From JAZNGX01 sp045576675 (GTDB taxonomy: Bacteria; Bacillota; Clostridia; Monoglobales; Firm-18): a stretch of 64,000 nt of DNA. The position numbers and the translations under genes were made by a program. How positions within the stretch are numbered: position 1 is the stretch's first letter; each line of letters begins with the position of its first letter. The notes below the pieces were generated by a model. It searched no databases, was not told the DNA's origin, and saw nothing but the letters and a program-made list of their open reading frames with translations. Where the stretch lies: the NCBI GenBank assembly GCA_045576675.1, contig JAZNGX010000002.1:1-64000 (forward strand), given 5' to 3'. Positions 8,993 through 18,502 of this stretch are shown here, piece by piece.

Positions 8993-10879
8993 TCAGTTCT
9001 CCTTAAATTTGATAGTTACAGCTTCACCTGCACGTATAAACTGCTTTTTAAACCCACATAAATTCTTGTGAGGTATATATTCAAATTTTAGTACAGAGTA
9101 GTTTACATCGTATTCACCGTTATTTTTTAATTCAACTGTGTTTTCGTCAAGCCAGTTTTCTGTTATATCTGAATAAGTAAGACCATGACCAAATTCATAA
9201 ACGGGAGTGCCTTTAAAGAACTTGTATGTTCTGTTTTCCATTGAATAATCTTCAAATGGAGGTATATCCTCAATGCTCTTATAGAATGTTACAGGCAGTC
9301 TGCCACATGGTGAGACCTTACCGAAAATAATATCGGCAAGTGCATTTCCGCCCTCTGCACCGGGATAGAAGCACTGGATAACAGCATCGCAGTGTTCATT
9401 TTCATACGAAAGATTCAAGCAGCTGCCGCTTACATTTACAAAAATGATAGGCTTACCAATACTGATAATTTCATTAATCATCTTGCGTTGTGAAACAGGA
9501 AGTTCGATATCAAGCTTATCTCCGCTTGCGGTTCCATTATATGAATCTCCTTCTTCCCCTTCCATCATTGGATTAAGACCGCAACACAAAATGACAACAT
9601 CAGCCTTCTTTGCCGCTATTATTGCCTCACGCATCGGATGTTCAGACCATTCGTGTATATTATCATTGAAAATGTCGCATCCAAGTGCGTATATAACATT
9701 TGCATCTGTGCCGTCTTGTATTCCTTTTAATATTGTAGAGTATTTTGATGGTGTTCCGTTATAGTTACCAAGTAAAACTCCCTTATCATCGGCATTAGGA
9801 CCGATAACGGCAATTGTTTTTGTGTTTTTTAGCGGAAGTATACCATTGTTTTTAAGAAGTACCATACTTTCCTGTGCCATTTTTCTGTTTAATGCTCTGT
9901 GTGCATCACATTCAACTACCTCATAAGGAATATTGTCATACTCACAGTTGTCATCAAACATACCAAGTCTGAAGCGGGCAGTAAACAGCCTTACAACTGC
10001 TTCTGTAATTGTTTCTTCATCCAAAAGATTGTTTGCTACAGCTGTCTTTAACCATTTATAAGCTGTTCCACAGTTAAGGTTACAGCCATTTTTAACCGCC
10101 AGTGCGGCACTTTCTGCCTCGTTTTTTGTAATTTTGTGATGATTGTTGATATCGCATATTGCACCGCAGTCTGAAACAACATAGCCTTTAAAGCCAAATT
10201 CACCGTACAATATATCCTGAAGCAATGTTTTGCTTGCACAGCATGCTTCACCGTTTACTCTGTTGTATGCACCCATTACAGCTGACGGGTCAGCATTGTC
10301 AATGCAATACTTAAATGCCCAAAGATATGTTTCGTACAAATCTTTTTGGCTTACAACAGCGTTGAATCCATGTCTGTCAGCTTCGGGACCGCTGTGAACT
10401 GCATAATGCTTAATAGTTGCATCAAGCTTGCGATACTTGCCCTCGCCCTGCAAACCTTTGATAAATGCTGTTCCCATTCTACCGGTTAAATATGGGTCTT
10501 CGCCGTAGGTTTCATGTCCCCGTCCCCATCTTGGGTCACGGAATATATTAATGTTTGGTGACCAGTATGTAAGCCCCTGATAAATTAAAGTGTCACCAAA
10601 TTTTCTGAATTCGTTATATTTAGCTCTCGCTTCATCGGAAATTGCTATTGCAACCTTGTGCATAAGCTCTGTATTAAAGCTTGCAGCCATGCCGATTGCC
10701 TGAGGAAAAACAGTTGCACAGCCGGAGCGTGCAACACCGTGCAGACATTCATTCCACCAGTTATATGCAGGTACACCCAATCTTTCAATTGCGGGTGCAT
10801 CATATTTCATTTGTGCCATTTTTTCAGCAAGTGTCATTTTTGAAACAAGCTCGCGGGCACGTTCTTCAAATGTTTTCAT
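8993..10879 (-). CDS. GH3 glycosidase, beta-xylosidase/beta-glucosidase type
   Basis: This GH3 enzyme has 628 residues counted from the ATG at 10879, which has AGGAG about 10 bp before it; the TTG one codon earlier is rejected. The (beta/alpha)8 domain carries WWNECLHGVAR (41-51), DPRWGRGHETYGEDP, KHYAVHSGPE and the nucleophile D237 in VVSDCGA. The alpha/beta sandwich follows, with GEEGDS as the likely acid/base loop. The C-terminal FnIII-like domain is very short, so the protein is at the small end of the family. WNECLHG and SDCGA favour the xylosidase branch. There is no signal peptide, so it is cytoplasmic. It is the first gene of a two-gene operon with the GH28-like gene, divergent from the AraC regulator. 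Confidence 0.9.
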   Translation of the reverse strand: MKTFEERARELVSKMTLAEKMAQMKYDAPAIERLGVPAYNWWNECLHGVARSGCATVFPQAIGMAASFNTELMHKVAIAISDEARAKYNEFRKFGDTLIYQGLTYWSPNINIFRDPRWGRGHETYGEDPYLTGRMGTAFIKGLQGEGKYRKLDATIKHYAVHSGPEADRHGFNAVVSQKDLYETYLWAFKYCIDNADPSAVMGAYNRVNGEACCASKTLLQDILYGEFGFKGYVVSDCGAICDINNHHKITKNEAESAALAVKNGCNLNCGTAYKWLKTAVANNLLDEETITEAVVRLFTARFRLGMFDDNCEYDNIPYEVVECDAHRALNRKMAQESMVLLKNNGILPLKNTKTIAVIGPNADDKGVLLGNYNGTPSKYSTILKGIQDGTDANVIYALGCDIFNDNIHEWSEHPMREAIIAAKKADVVILCCGLNPMMEGEEGDSYNGTASGDKLDIELPVSQRKMINEIISIGKPIIFVNVSGSCLNLSYENEHCDAVIQCFYPGAEGGNALADIIFGKVSPCGRLPVTFYKSIEDIPPFEDYSMENRTYKFFKGTPVYEFGHGLTYSDITENWLDENTVELKNNGEYDVNYSVLKFEYIPHKNLCGFKKQFIRAGEAVTIKFKEN

Positions 10880-10915
10880 CAAAAATCACTCCTTAAAGCA
10901 TATGATATCACACAT

Positions 10916-10979
10916 ATATTGCTTTAACTATACTGAATATTGCTGATTTTAAGACAAATATTGCTTTTTTTATATTGCA
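10916..10979. promoter_or_regulatory. Phased ATATTGC repeat array, likely AraC-type operator
   Basis: ATATTGCT occurs perfectly at 10916-10923, 10937-10944 and 10958-10965, starts exactly 21 bp apart, and a fourth copy ATATTGCA lies at 10972-10979. All are in the same orientation. A 21-bp spacing puts copies on the same face of the helix, as in AraC-family half-sites. Copies 3 and 4 overlap the regulator's own promoter. Copy 1 lies in the presumed GH3 promoter between a weak -35 and TATCAT at 10907-10902. I infer autorepression of the regulator and activation of the glycosidase operon. Confidence 0.7.
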
Positions 10980-10989
10980 GTGATATACT
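10961..10989 (+). promoter_or_regulatory. Putative promoter of the AraC-type gene
   Basis: TTGCTT (10961-10966) and TATACT (10984-10989) are separated by 17 bp. The transcript would start near 10996, leaving a leader of only about a dozen nucleotides that begins with the GAGGTG ribosome site. Two of the phased repeats overlap this promoter. Confidence 0.5.
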
Positions 10990-11007
10990 ATATATGAGGT
11001 GAAAAAT

Positions 11008-11826
11008 ATGTCAGGAGCAATGTATGAAACAGATAACAAATCAATTGGAAGCTTTCCTTCGATTAATCTTGAAAGTGAAAATCTGACGTATATATCACAT
11101 TACCACGAGGAGATGGAAGTTATATATATCAAATGCGGCGTTACTTCCGCATATTCGGGTTCAAACGAAATAGTTTTGCAAAAAGGTGATATATGCATTT
11201 TTATGCCGGGTGAAATTCACAGCTTTCAAAGCACTGAGTATAATTGCATTGATATTTTAAAACTAAAAACAGACACTTTTTATGAAGAAATAGATTTCTG
11301 GAAAATGCGATTAAAAAACAATCGCATCAGCTGTGACCATAGCTGCTATCAGGTGCTTAAGTCTGTTATAGATGAAATACGTAATGAGTTTAAAGAGCAA
11401 AAAACAGGTTATGAGTTTGCCATCAGAAATTGTAAAAATATAATAATTAGTACTGTTATACGAAATATTGAACACGAATATTCTGACCAGAGTAAAAGCA
11501 TTATGATGCTTGATTTGATAAACAAGTATCTTGAACTGAATTTTGAAAGTCACATATGCCTTGATGGTGCTGCAAAAGCCTGTCACTTTTCGAAATACTA
11601 TTTTGCCCACAAGTTAAAGGAACTCACAGGAACTACCTTTGTGCAATACCTTTCGTCATTCAGGGCAGAAAAGGCGGCTCAGCTTTTAAAAACCACCAAT
11701 ATGCGTGTGACTGATGTTGCGTTAAAATGCGGCTTTAACAATTTAAGAAGCTTTAACCGTCAGTTTAAAGCGACGTATAACGTAACACCGCTTATGTACA
11801 GAAAAAGTGTAAATAATAACTCTTGA
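11008..11826 (+). CDS. AraC-family transcriptional regulator with cupin sensor domain
   Basis: The protein has 272 residues from the ATG at 11008, which is preceded by GAGGTG at 10996-11001; the in-frame GTG at 10999 lies inside that site. Residues about 10-90 form a cupin-like sugar-sensing domain (HYHEEMEVIYI, KGDICIFMPGEIHSF). The last 100 residues are a double helix-turn-helix with HFSKYYFAHKLKELTG and the AraC signature DVALKCGFNNLRSFNRQFKATYNVTPLMYR. It is divergent from the GH3-GH28 operon, so it probably senses an oligosaccharide and controls that operon through the phased repeats between them. The inducer is unknown. Confidence 0.9.
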   Translation: MSGAMYETDNKSIGSFPSINLESENLTYISHYHEEMEVIYIKCGVTSAYSGSNEIVLQKGDICIFMPGEIHSFQSTEYNCIDILKLKTDTFYEEIDFWKMRLKNNRISCDHSCYQVLKSVIDEIRNEFKEQKTGYEFAIRNCKNIIISTVIRNIEHEYSDQSKSIMMLDLINKYLELNFESHICLDGAAKACHFSKYYFAHKLKELTGTTFVQYLSSFRAEKAAQLLKTTNMRVTDVALKCGFNNLRSFNRQFKATYNVTPLMYRKSVNNNS

Positions 11827-11925
11827 TTTTTTGTGAATAATAATATATAATGAAAATATTGTGATGGAAGATATATTAAGTTCGGCTTCGGTTGCGGGTT
11901 AAATATAAAAAATGAGCAAAAAGTA

Positions 11926-11954
11926 TTGACAAATATTATAAAAAAAGGTATAAT
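11926..11954 (+). promoter_or_regulatory. Consensus SigA promoter before the DUF177 gene
   Basis: TTGACA (11926-11931) and TATAAT (11949-11954) match the consensus fully with a 17-bp spacer. The predicted start is at about 11960-11962, right at the candidate ATG of the next gene. Confidence 0.85.
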
Positions 11955-11961
11955 GCTGATT

Positions 11962-12423
11962 ATGAATGTAGATTTGTTACCAATAATTAATAATGAAAAC
12001 GAAAAAGTATCATTTGACGGCACACTTACTTACGAGTATGAAGGTGCTGTTATTAATGCAGAAGTTAACGGTTATGTAATCAATTTTGCAGGCTCTCTTG
12101 AGGTTCATGGTGATATCAGGGCAGATATTTCTGCTCCGTGCGCTAAATGTCTTGAGACTGTTAATGATTATATGGAGCTTTCCATTAACGAAACTGTCGG
12201 TGAGGATGGTATCGAGCTGGAAGGAACTGTAATCGATATTGATTCAATTGTTTACGGTGAGCTTATGGTTAACATTCCTATAAGGTTTGTTTGCAGTGAT
12301 GAGTGTAAGGGTTTATGCCCCAAGTGTGGTGCAAATCTTAACATAAAACAATGTCAATGCAAGGACGACGAGGTTTACGACGAACGTTTTGCAAGACCAA
12401 GATTTGAACGCCGTAAGCGTTAA
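11962..12423 (+). CDS. DUF177 (YceD) family protein
   Basis: The 153-residue protein from the ATG at 11962 shows the DUF177 pattern: PCAKCLE near residue 58 and, towards the C-terminus, CKGLCPKCGANLN with QCQC. YceD-type proteins are encoded beside rpmF in most bacteria and are linked to 23S rRNA or L32 handling. The start is unusual. The promoter -10 box ends at 11954, so an mRNA from it would begin at or next to the ATG at 11962 with no Shine-Dalgarno site. An in-frame ATG at 11953 lies inside the -10 box and is less likely. rpmF follows 39 bp later. Confidence 0.85.
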   Translation: MNVDLLPIINNENEKVSFDGTLTYEYEGAVINAEVNGYVINFAGSLEVHGDIRADISAPCAKCLETVNDYMELSINETVGEDGIELEGTVIDIDSIVYGELMVNIPIRFVCSDECKGLCPKCGANLNIKQCQCKDDEVYDERFARPRFERRKR

Positions 12424-12462
12424 ATAACCTGTACGGTTAATTATGAGGAGGTGTATTTTCAC

Positions 12463-12642
12463 ATGGCAGTACCTAAGAGAAGAGTATCAAAAGAAAGACG
12501 CGATAAAAGACGTGCTAATTGGAAATTAGCTTTGCCCGGTATGGTAAAATGTCCTAATTGCCAGGAATTCAAGTTGCCTCACAGAGTATGTGGTAACTGT
12601 GGTTTTTACAAAGGCAAGGAAGTCATAAAAAAAGAAGCGTAA
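12463..12642 (+). CDS. rpmF: 50S ribosomal protein L32
   Basis: This 59-residue basic protein starts with [17 protein letters not shown] and has CPNC and CGNC knuckles for one zinc ion, typical of the zinc-binding L32 form. The ATG at 12463 is chosen because GAGGAGGTG at 12445-12453 has ideal spacing. An upstream in-frame start would place the site inside the gene. It follows the DUF177 gene, the usual pairing, and ends in a strong terminator. Confidence 0.97.
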   Translation: MAVPKRRVSKERRDKRRANWKLALPGMVKCPNCQEFKLPHRVCGNCGFYKGKEVIKKEA

Positions 12643-12649
12643 TTTTGAT

Positions 12650-12681
12650 AAGAGGTTGTCTTTTAATGCAACCTCTTTTTT
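12650..12681 (+). terminator. Intrinsic terminator after rpmF
   Basis: GAGGTTG (12652-12658) pairs with CAACCTC (12669-12675), followed by a run of six T. It closes the DUF177-rpmF unit. Confidence 0.9.
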
Positions 12682-12708
12682 GCTATAAGTAGAAAGGAGC
12701 GATGATAC

Positions 12709-13977
12709 TTGGAGAATGTTGTTAAATGGGTTGAACCGGACTCTATTGCTGAAGAAATCGGCATAGAACCCGGTGATGTTCTTGTATCTGTTAACAATAC
12801 AAAGCTTAAGGATATTCTTGATTATCGCTTTTTTACAGCTTCTGATGAATATACAATCGAAATTCTCAAAAAAAATGGTGAAACTGAGATAATAGAAATA
12901 TATAACGAGGATTACGAGGATTTAGGACTTCATTTTGAAAATTTTCTTATGGATAAGGAACAATGGTGTCATAATAAGTGTGTGTTCTGTTTTGTTGACC
13001 AGTTGCCACAAAATATGAGAAAATCCCTGTATTATAAGGATGACGATTATCGTCTTTCCGCACTTATGGGGAATTATATTACGCTTACAAATTTAAAGGA
13101 AGAGGATATTGACAGAATAATTAATATGCATCTTCCAAGAATTAATATTTCTGTTCATACAGTGGATAAAGAGCTTCGTTCGCAGCTCTTGCATCACAAA
13201 AACGCAGATGTTATGCCAATAATCGAGCGTTTTGCCGAGGCGGGCATTTATATGGATTGTCAGGTGGTTTTGTGTAAGGGCTTAAATGATGGTAAATACC
13301 TTGATGAAACCATAACAGAGCTTGCAAAATTCTATCCTTATGTACAGTGCCTTTGTGTTGTCCCTGTTGGACTTACGGAGCACAGAGAAGGGCTTTGCAG
13401 CCTGCAACGCTTTGATGCTGAAGGTGCCACAGCTGTTATAGAGCAGATTGAAGGCTACAATGCACAGTTTAAAGAAAAGCTTGGAACAAATTTTGTTTTT
13501 GCTTCTGACGAATTTTATGTGATTGCAAATTACAGATTGCCTGAGTTTGAGTATTATGAAGAATTTTTGCAGATGGAAAACGGCGTGGGCTTGCTTACAT
13601 CATTAATCAGCGAATTTAACGAAGCAGAGCCATGCGAGGTAATTACCAGAAAAACTATTGCAACAGGGGTCAGTGCGGCACCGTATATAGAAGAGCTTGT
13701 AAGCTCTGTTACTGATAAGGTGCAGGTAATACCGATTGTAAATGATTTTTTAGGTCATACAATTACTGTTGCAGGACTTACTACAGGTCGTGATATAATT
13801 AATCAACTTAAAGGTAAGGAGCTTGGTGAAGTGCTTCTTTTGCCTGATGTGATGTTAAACTATGACGGCTTGTTTTTAGATGATTTGAAAATAAGTGATA
13901 TTGAAGATGCACTTAACATAAAGGTTAAGACTGTTCAAAATGACGGAGCAGCATTAAGAGAAAGTATTGGAGGGTAA
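12709..13977 (+). CDS. DUF512 radical-SAM-like protein with PDZ domain
   Basis: The 422-residue protein starts at a TTG with AAAGGAG at 12693-12699; nearby ATGs are out of frame. Residues 1-65 are a PDZ-like domain ([16 protein letters not shown]). A CxxxCxxC iron-sulfur cluster motif follows at C87, C91 and C94 (CHNKCVFC), as in radical SAM enzymes. The C-terminal DUF512 region contains GVSAAPY and a final [12 protein letters not shown]. The biochemical role of the family is unknown. It sits directly before der, a common arrangement in Firmicutes and suggestive of a link to ribosome assembly. Confidence 0.88.
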   Translation: MENVVKWVEPDSIAEEIGIEPGDVLVSVNNTKLKDILDYRFFTASDEYTIEILKKNGETEIIEIYNEDYEDLGLHFENFLMDKEQWCHNKCVFCFVDQLPQNMRKSLYYKDDDYRLSALMGNYITLTNLKEEDIDRIINMHLPRINISVHTVDKELRSQLLHHKNADVMPIIERFAEAGIYMDCQVVLCKGLNDGKYLDETITELAKFYPYVQCLCVVPVGLTEHREGLCSLQRFDAEGATAVIEQIEGYNAQFKEKLGTNFVFASDEFYVIANYRLPEFEYYEEFLQMENGVGLLTSLISEFNEAEPCEVITRKTIATGVSAAPYIEELVSSVTDKVQVIPIVNDFLGHTITVAGLTTGRDIINQLKGKELGEVLLLPDVMLNYDGLFLDDLKISDIEDALNIKVKTVQNDGAALRESIGG

Positions 13978-13982
13978 AACAA

Positions 13983-15305
13983 ATGCCAAAACCGATTGTT
14001 GCAGTTGTGGGCAGACCAAATGTGGGAAAGTCTACATTATTTAATAAAATAGTCGGCAAACGTATTTCGATAGTAGCGGATACTCCCGGTGTAACGCGTG
14101 ACAGGATTTATGCTGATGCCGAATGGTGCGGCAAGCAGTTTAAGCTTATTGATACCGGTGGTATTGAACCGTCTACCGACAGTGCAATATTGCAGCTTAT
14201 GCGTGAGCAGGCAAATATTGCGATTGATACTGCTGATGTAATAATTCTTGTTGTAAATGTAAAAGAAGGCGTTACTGCAGCTGATGCAGATGTTGCGACA
14301 ATGCTGCGTAAAAGCAGAAAGCCTGTTGTTCTTGCGTGCAACAAATGCGATACCCCAGGAGAACCTCCCGTGGAGCTTTATGATTTTTATAACCTTGCTT
14401 TGGGTGAGCCTATTGCAGTATCAAGTGTTCATGGTATGGGCTTTGGTGATTTGCTTGATGCAGTTGTTGAAAATTTTGACGAGTCGAAATACGATGAGGA
14501 AGACGAGGATATAATAAAAATAGCTGTAGTTGGAAAACCCAACGCCGGCAAGTCTTCATTTGTAAATAAGATACTTGGTGAGCAGAGACTTATCGTAAGC
14601 CCTGTTGCAGGCACAACCCGTGACAGCATTGATACAGAGGTTATTGTTAATGATGAAAAGTTTATGCTTATAGACACTGCCGGAATGAGAAAACGTGGCA
14701 AGGTGGAAGAAGAAATAGAACGCTATAGCGTTATACGTGCGTTAAGTTCCATTGACCGTGCTGACGTTGCATTGTTAATGATTGACGCAACAGAGGGTGT
14801 AACAGAGCAGGATACCAAAATTGCCGGATATATCCACGAAAGCGGCAAGGCTTGCCTTGTGGCTGTTAACAAATGGGACTTGATTGAAAAAGAAACCAAA
14901 ACCATGGACAATTTCAGAATGGATGTTCAGGAGAAGCTTGGTTTTATGCTTTATGCCCCGATTTTGTTTATATCTGCACTAACCGGTCAGCGTGTTGGCA
15001 AGGTGTTTGAAATGGCAAAGTATGTTTATAATCAGAGTGCTATGCGTATTTCAACAGGTATGCTGAATGATGTTATAAATGACGCTACTGCACGTGTTCA
15101 ACCGCCGTCAGACAAGGGTAAGAGGCTTAAAATTTATTATCTTACTCAAACAGGTATAAAGCCACCGACGTTTGTATTGTTTGTTAATGATAAAAAGCTT
15201 GCTCATTTCTCGTATATAAGATATATTGAAAATCAGCTCAGAAACACTTTTGGATTTGAGGGCAGTGCGATTAAATTCATTTTAAGAGAAAAAGATAGAG
15301 ACTGA
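13983..15305 (+). CDS. der: Ribosome-associated GTPase Der (EngA)
   Basis: The 440-residue protein has two tandem GTPase domains. The first has GRPNVGKST near residue 10, DTPG and NKCD. The second has GKPNAGKSS near residue 184, DTAGMRKRG and NKWD. A KH-like C-terminal domain covers about residues 355-440. Der is an essential GTPase that matures the 50S subunit. The gene starts 5 bp after the DUF512 gene and is followed by plsY after 15 bp, so it is part of a tight operon. Confidence 0.98.
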   Translation: MPKPIVAVVGRPNVGKSTLFNKIVGKRISIVADTPGVTRDRIYADAEWCGKQFKLIDTGGIEPSTDSAILQLMREQANIAIDTADVIILVVNVKEGVTAADADVATMLRKSRKPVVLACNKCDTPGEPPVELYDFYNLALGEPIAVSSVHGMGFGDLLDAVVENFDESKYDEEDEDIIKIAVVGKPNAGKSSFVNKILGEQRLIVSPVAGTTRDSIDTEVIVNDEKFMLIDTAGMRKRGKVEEEIERYSVIRALSSIDRADVALLMIDATEGVTEQDTKIAGYIHESGKACLVAVNKWDLIEKETKTMDNFRMDVQEKLGFMLYAPILFISALTGQRVGKVFEMAKYVYNQSAMRISTGMLNDVINDATARVQPPSDKGKRLKIYYLTQTGIKPPTFVLFVNDKKLAHFSYIRYIENQLRNTFGFEGSAIKFILREKDRD

Positions 15306-15320
15306 TGGAGGTAGAAGCAA

Positions 15321-15935
15321 ATGATTAATAACATTATAATGCTTGTAATTTCATATCTGGTGGGCAGTATTAATTTTTCCATCATATTTTCAAAGATTTT
15401 TGCAAAAGAAGATGTGCGTACACAAGGCAGCGGCAACGCAGGCTTTACAAACACTTTGAGAAACTACGGCAAGCTTATGGGTGCTGCAGTATTTTTGTGT
15501 GATATATTAAAAACTGTTGCTGTTATACTTGTTGCTAAATTTGTATTTAAGGATCGTATTACAGAATACTGTGCAGCATTAGGCGTTATACTTGGACATA
15601 ACTTCCCTGTGTTCTTTAATTTTAAGGGTGGCAAGGGTGTGCTTACAACTATAAGCTCACTTGTTATGCTTGCACCTGCAATTGGTATTCCGCTTATTCC
15701 TATTGCTGTTGCAATAATGTTTATAACAGGCTATGTATCCATCGGGTCTTTTGTTATATTCTTATATTTCCCTTTGTCAGTTCTTGCTTTTTATAACGGT
15801 GCTGAAAAAGAAAAGTTTATAGCACTTGGAATTTTTGCTTGTTTATTAGGTCTATACAGACACAGAGCAAATATTGCAAGACTGTTAAAGGGCGAAGAAA
15901 ATTGCTTTAAAAAGAAGAAGGGCGGTGCAAAATAA
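15321..15935 (+). CDS. plsY: Glycerol-3-phosphate acyltransferase PlsY
   Basis: This 204-residue polytopic membrane protein has the PlsY motifs SYLVGSINFS near the N-terminus, GSGNAGFTNTLR, and GHNFPVFFNFKGGKGV. It transfers the acyl group from acyl-phosphate, the PlsX product, to glycerol-3-phosphate, giving lysophosphatidate. Its acyl-phosphate source PlsX is encoded at 27,759 and its glycerol-3-phosphate source GpsA by the next gene. Its stop overlaps the gpsA start by one base. Confidence 0.97.
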   Translation: MINNIIMLVISYLVGSINFSIIFSKIFAKEDVRTQGSGNAGFTNTLRNYGKLMGAAVFLCDILKTVAVILVAKFVFKDRITEYCAALGVILGHNFPVFFNFKGGKGVLTTISSLVMLAPAIGIPLIPIAVAIMFITGYVSIGSFVIFLYFPLSVLAFYNGAEKEKFIALGIFACLLGLYRHRANIARLLKGEENCFKKKKGGAK

Positions 15936-16945
15936 TGGCTGATATAGGCGTTGTTGGTTCCGGTGGTTGGGGAACAGCTATGAGCGTATTACTCTCTAAT
16001 TCCGGACACAATGTTACTCTTTGGTCATATTTTAAAGAAGAAAGCGAACAGCTTAAACAGCACCGTGAGAACATAAATTTGTTGCCGGGAGTAAAAATCC
16101 CTGAAACTGTGGAGTTTACAAATGACATTTCAAAATGTGCGTGTAATAAAGACATTATTATAATTGCCACTCCGTCTCACACAGTTAAACAGACTTCAAA
16201 AACACTTGCACCATTTGTTAAAGACGGACAGATTATTGTGATAATTTCAAAGGGCTTTGATGAGGATACTTATCTTACATTATCAGAAACTGTCAAAAAT
16301 GAAATTTCTAACGCCAGAATTGCTGTTATGTCAGGTCCGTCACACGCAGAGGAGGTTGGTAAGGGTATGCCGACAACGAATGTTGTTGCACATTCAGACC
16401 ATGACCTTGCAAAATATATTCAGAGTGTTTTTATGACACAGGTGTTCAGAGTATATACAAATACTGATGTTACAGGTGTTGAGCTTGGCGGAGCACTTAA
16501 AAACGTTATTGCTTTATGTGTTGGTATTTGTGACGGCTTGGGTTATGGAGATAACACAAAAGCTGCACTGATGACACGTGGTATGGCTGAAATTGTGCGT
16601 CTTGGACGTGCCATGGGTGCTCAGGACAGTACCTTTGCCGGCTTGTCAGGCATTGGCGATTTGATTGTTACCTGCACGAGTATGCATTCACGAAACAGAC
16701 GTGCAGGCGTGCTTATAGGTAAGGGAATGACTCCCGAACAGGCAAAAGACGAAGTTAAAATGGTTGTTGAGGGTATAAAGACTGCAAAGGCGGCACATTA
16801 CCTTGCTAAAAAGCACAATGTTGATATGCCTATTGTAAATCAGGCTTATCAGATTTTGTTTGAGGGCAAAAATCCCGCAGATGCAGTGCTTGACCTGATG
16901 TGTCGTTCAGAAAAAAGTGAAGACGATAATTTTTATAGAAATTAA
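15935..16945 (+). CDS. gpsA: NAD(P)+-dependent glycerol-3-phosphate dehydrogenase
   Basis: The 336-residue cytoplasmic enzyme begins with the Rossmann motif GSGGWGTAMSVLL. It has the family signatures GPSHAEEVGKG, the catalytic-lysine region ELGGALKNVIAL, and AGLSGIGDLIVTCTS. It reduces dihydroxyacetone phosphate to glycerol-3-phosphate, the substrate of PlsY. The TAATG overlap with plsY implies coupled translation. Confidence 0.97.
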   Translation: MADIGVVGSGGWGTAMSVLLSNSGHNVTLWSYFKEESEQLKQHRENINLLPGVKIPETVEFTNDISKCACNKDIIIIATPSHTVKQTSKTLAPFVKDGQIIVIISKGFDEDTYLTLSETVKNEISNARIAVMSGPSHAEEVGKGMPTTNVVAHSDHDLAKYIQSVFMTQVFRVYTNTDVTGVELGGALKNVIALCVGICDGLGYGDNTKAALMTRGMAEIVRLGRAMGAQDSTFAGLSGIGDLIVTCTSMHSRNRRAGVLIGKGMTPEQAKDEVKMVVEGIKTAKAAHYLAKKHNVDMPIVNQAYQILFEGKNPADAVLDLMCRSEKSEDDNFYRN

Positions 16946-16951
16946 GCAGGT

Positions 16952-18439
16952 GTGAAGTTGAAAAAAATATTGCTTTTTTTGCTTATGGCCGTTATGCTGT
17001 GTGGTTGCAGAGATAAAGATGTTCCACCTGATACAGAGCATATTGTAAGCAATGTGTCGAGTGAAGGTAATCTTAATATTTACTGCTACAATGCTGAAGG
17101 CTATAATCCGTTGTTTGCAACCAACAATGCAAATATTTATCTTGGCAGAATTTGCTTTGAGCCGCTTGTTAAAATAACAGATGACCAGTCAGTGGAAACA
17201 GTTCTTGCACAGGGGTATTTTATTTCGGAGGACGGTCTTGTTTGGACTGTTCCTTTAAGAACTGATATATATTGGCATGATGGAGATGCTTTTGTGGCTG
17301 AAGATGTTGTTGCCACCTGCAATACAATTATTTGCAATGGTGACAAAAGCCCATATTCCTACAATATGGCAAATGTTGCACGTGTTGAGGAGGAAGATGA
17401 GCATACTGTTAAATTCTATTTGAAATCACCGCAGACAAGCTTTGCAAGCCTGCTTGAAATTCCTGTTGTTAAGGCAGAGCATTGCAATCTCGAAAACAAC
17501 TTTCCAATGATTGGAACAGGTGTTTTTAAATATGTTGGAGCAGAGAATAAAAAAATGTATTTTGAAGCCAATGAAAAATGGTGGGGAGGCATTAAGCCTG
17601 ATATAAAATACGTAACTGCTGTTATGCTGCCTGATAAGGAAACATCAGGCTATGCTTTTAATGCAAGTGTTATTGATGTTATTCCTGCAAGTATAAAAGA
17701 CTGGAGTAAATATCCCTCTGCGGATGACAGAAGTATTGAATATTCGACAGGCGACTTTTTTTATCTTAAATTCAATACAGCAAATGAGCATCTGTCAAAC
17801 CCGGATATACGCAGTGCAATTGTTCAGGCTATCGACAAGCAATCAATCTGTGATAAAGCACTTCTTTCTCACGGCGTTGTAACAGAAACGATTTTAAATC
17901 CAAACTGGAAATACTATAGCAAAAATGCCGGAAAGTCAAAGTTTAATCCCGATAATGCAAGAAATGTTATGAGTAGCTATACTGCTGAGGGGCGTATCTG
18001 GCTGAATCTTATCACCAATGAGGGCAGTGAAATTAAGCGTAACACAGCCGAGCAAATAAAAGAGTTTCTTTATCCATTGGGAATTGATGTTAATATTCTG
18101 GTTTACGGTTGGAACGATTACGTTAACGTGTATCATTCGGGTGAATATGATATTGCACTGTGTGAAACAAATATTGCTCCTGATATGCTGCCGTTTAATG
18201 TAATAGGTAACAGCGAAGCCGTAAATGCGGCGGTGGCAAAGCTTCAGAATTGCGGAATCGATGAAGAAAGAATTGAATGCTTTGATACAATTCAAAAGCT
18301 TGTGAGTGATGAGCTGTGCGTTGTACCGTTGTTTTATGATATGGGCGTACTGCTCTATAATGATAAAATAAAAGAAGGTCTTGCACCGACCAGAACAAAT
18401 ATCTACAATAATATACATCTTTGGAAGCTCAATACTTGA
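16952..18439 (+). CDS. Family 5 ABC-transporter substrate-binding lipoprotein
   Basis: The 495-residue protein begins with a lipoprotein signal ending MLCGC; lipidation is likely at C19 counted from the GTG at 16952. The TTG at 16958 has better spacing from the AGG site and may be the true start. The mature part is an SBP_bac_5 (OppA/DppA-like) domain, with NPLFATNNANIYLGRICFEPLV, the long YWHDGD...AEDVV segment and DIRSAIVQAIDKQ. Such proteins bind peptides or other solutes outside the cell for an ABC importer. No permease or ATPase gene is nearby. It sits between gpsA and proS, and the proS promoter overlaps its stop codon. Confidence 0.88.
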   Translation: MKLKKILLFLLMAVMLCGCRDKDVPPDTEHIVSNVSSEGNLNIYCYNAEGYNPLFATNNANIYLGRICFEPLVKITDDQSVETVLAQGYFISEDGLVWTVPLRTDIYWHDGDAFVAEDVVATCNTIICNGDKSPYSYNMANVARVEEEDEHTVKFYLKSPQTSFASLLEIPVVKAEHCNLENNFPMIGTGVFKYVGAENKKMYFEANEKWWGGIKPDIKYVTAVMLPDKETSGYAFNASVIDVIPASIKDWSKYPSADDRSIEYSTGDFFYLKFNTANEHLSNPDIRSAIVQAIDKQSICDKALLSHGVVTETILNPNWKYYSKNAGKSKFNPDNARNVMSSYTAEGRIWLNLITNEGSEIKRNTAEQIKEFLYPLGIDVNILVYGWNDYVNVYHSGEYDIALCETNIAPDMLPFNVIGNSEAVNAAVAKLQNCGIDEERIECFDTIQKLVSDELCVVPLFYDMGVLLYNDKIKEGLAPTRTNIYNNIHLWKLNT

Positions 18440-18464
18440 CATTCGATATTAAATATTATAAAAT
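18436..18464 (+). promoter_or_regulatory. Putative promoter of proS
   Basis: TTGACA (18436-18441) overlaps the stop codon of the lipoprotein gene, and TAAAAT follows at 18459-18464 after 17 bp. The AT-rich region contains alternative -10 boxes. Confidence 0.55.
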
Positions 18465-18502
18465 AAATTAGTTGAGATATATTAACGAAGGGATTTGGTT
18501 TT

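Noticed and set aside
10916..10979. Short direct repeats considered as a CRISPR array
   Set aside because: The repeats are 8 bp with 13-bp gaps in a promoter region; there are no spacers of CRISPR length and no cas genes.
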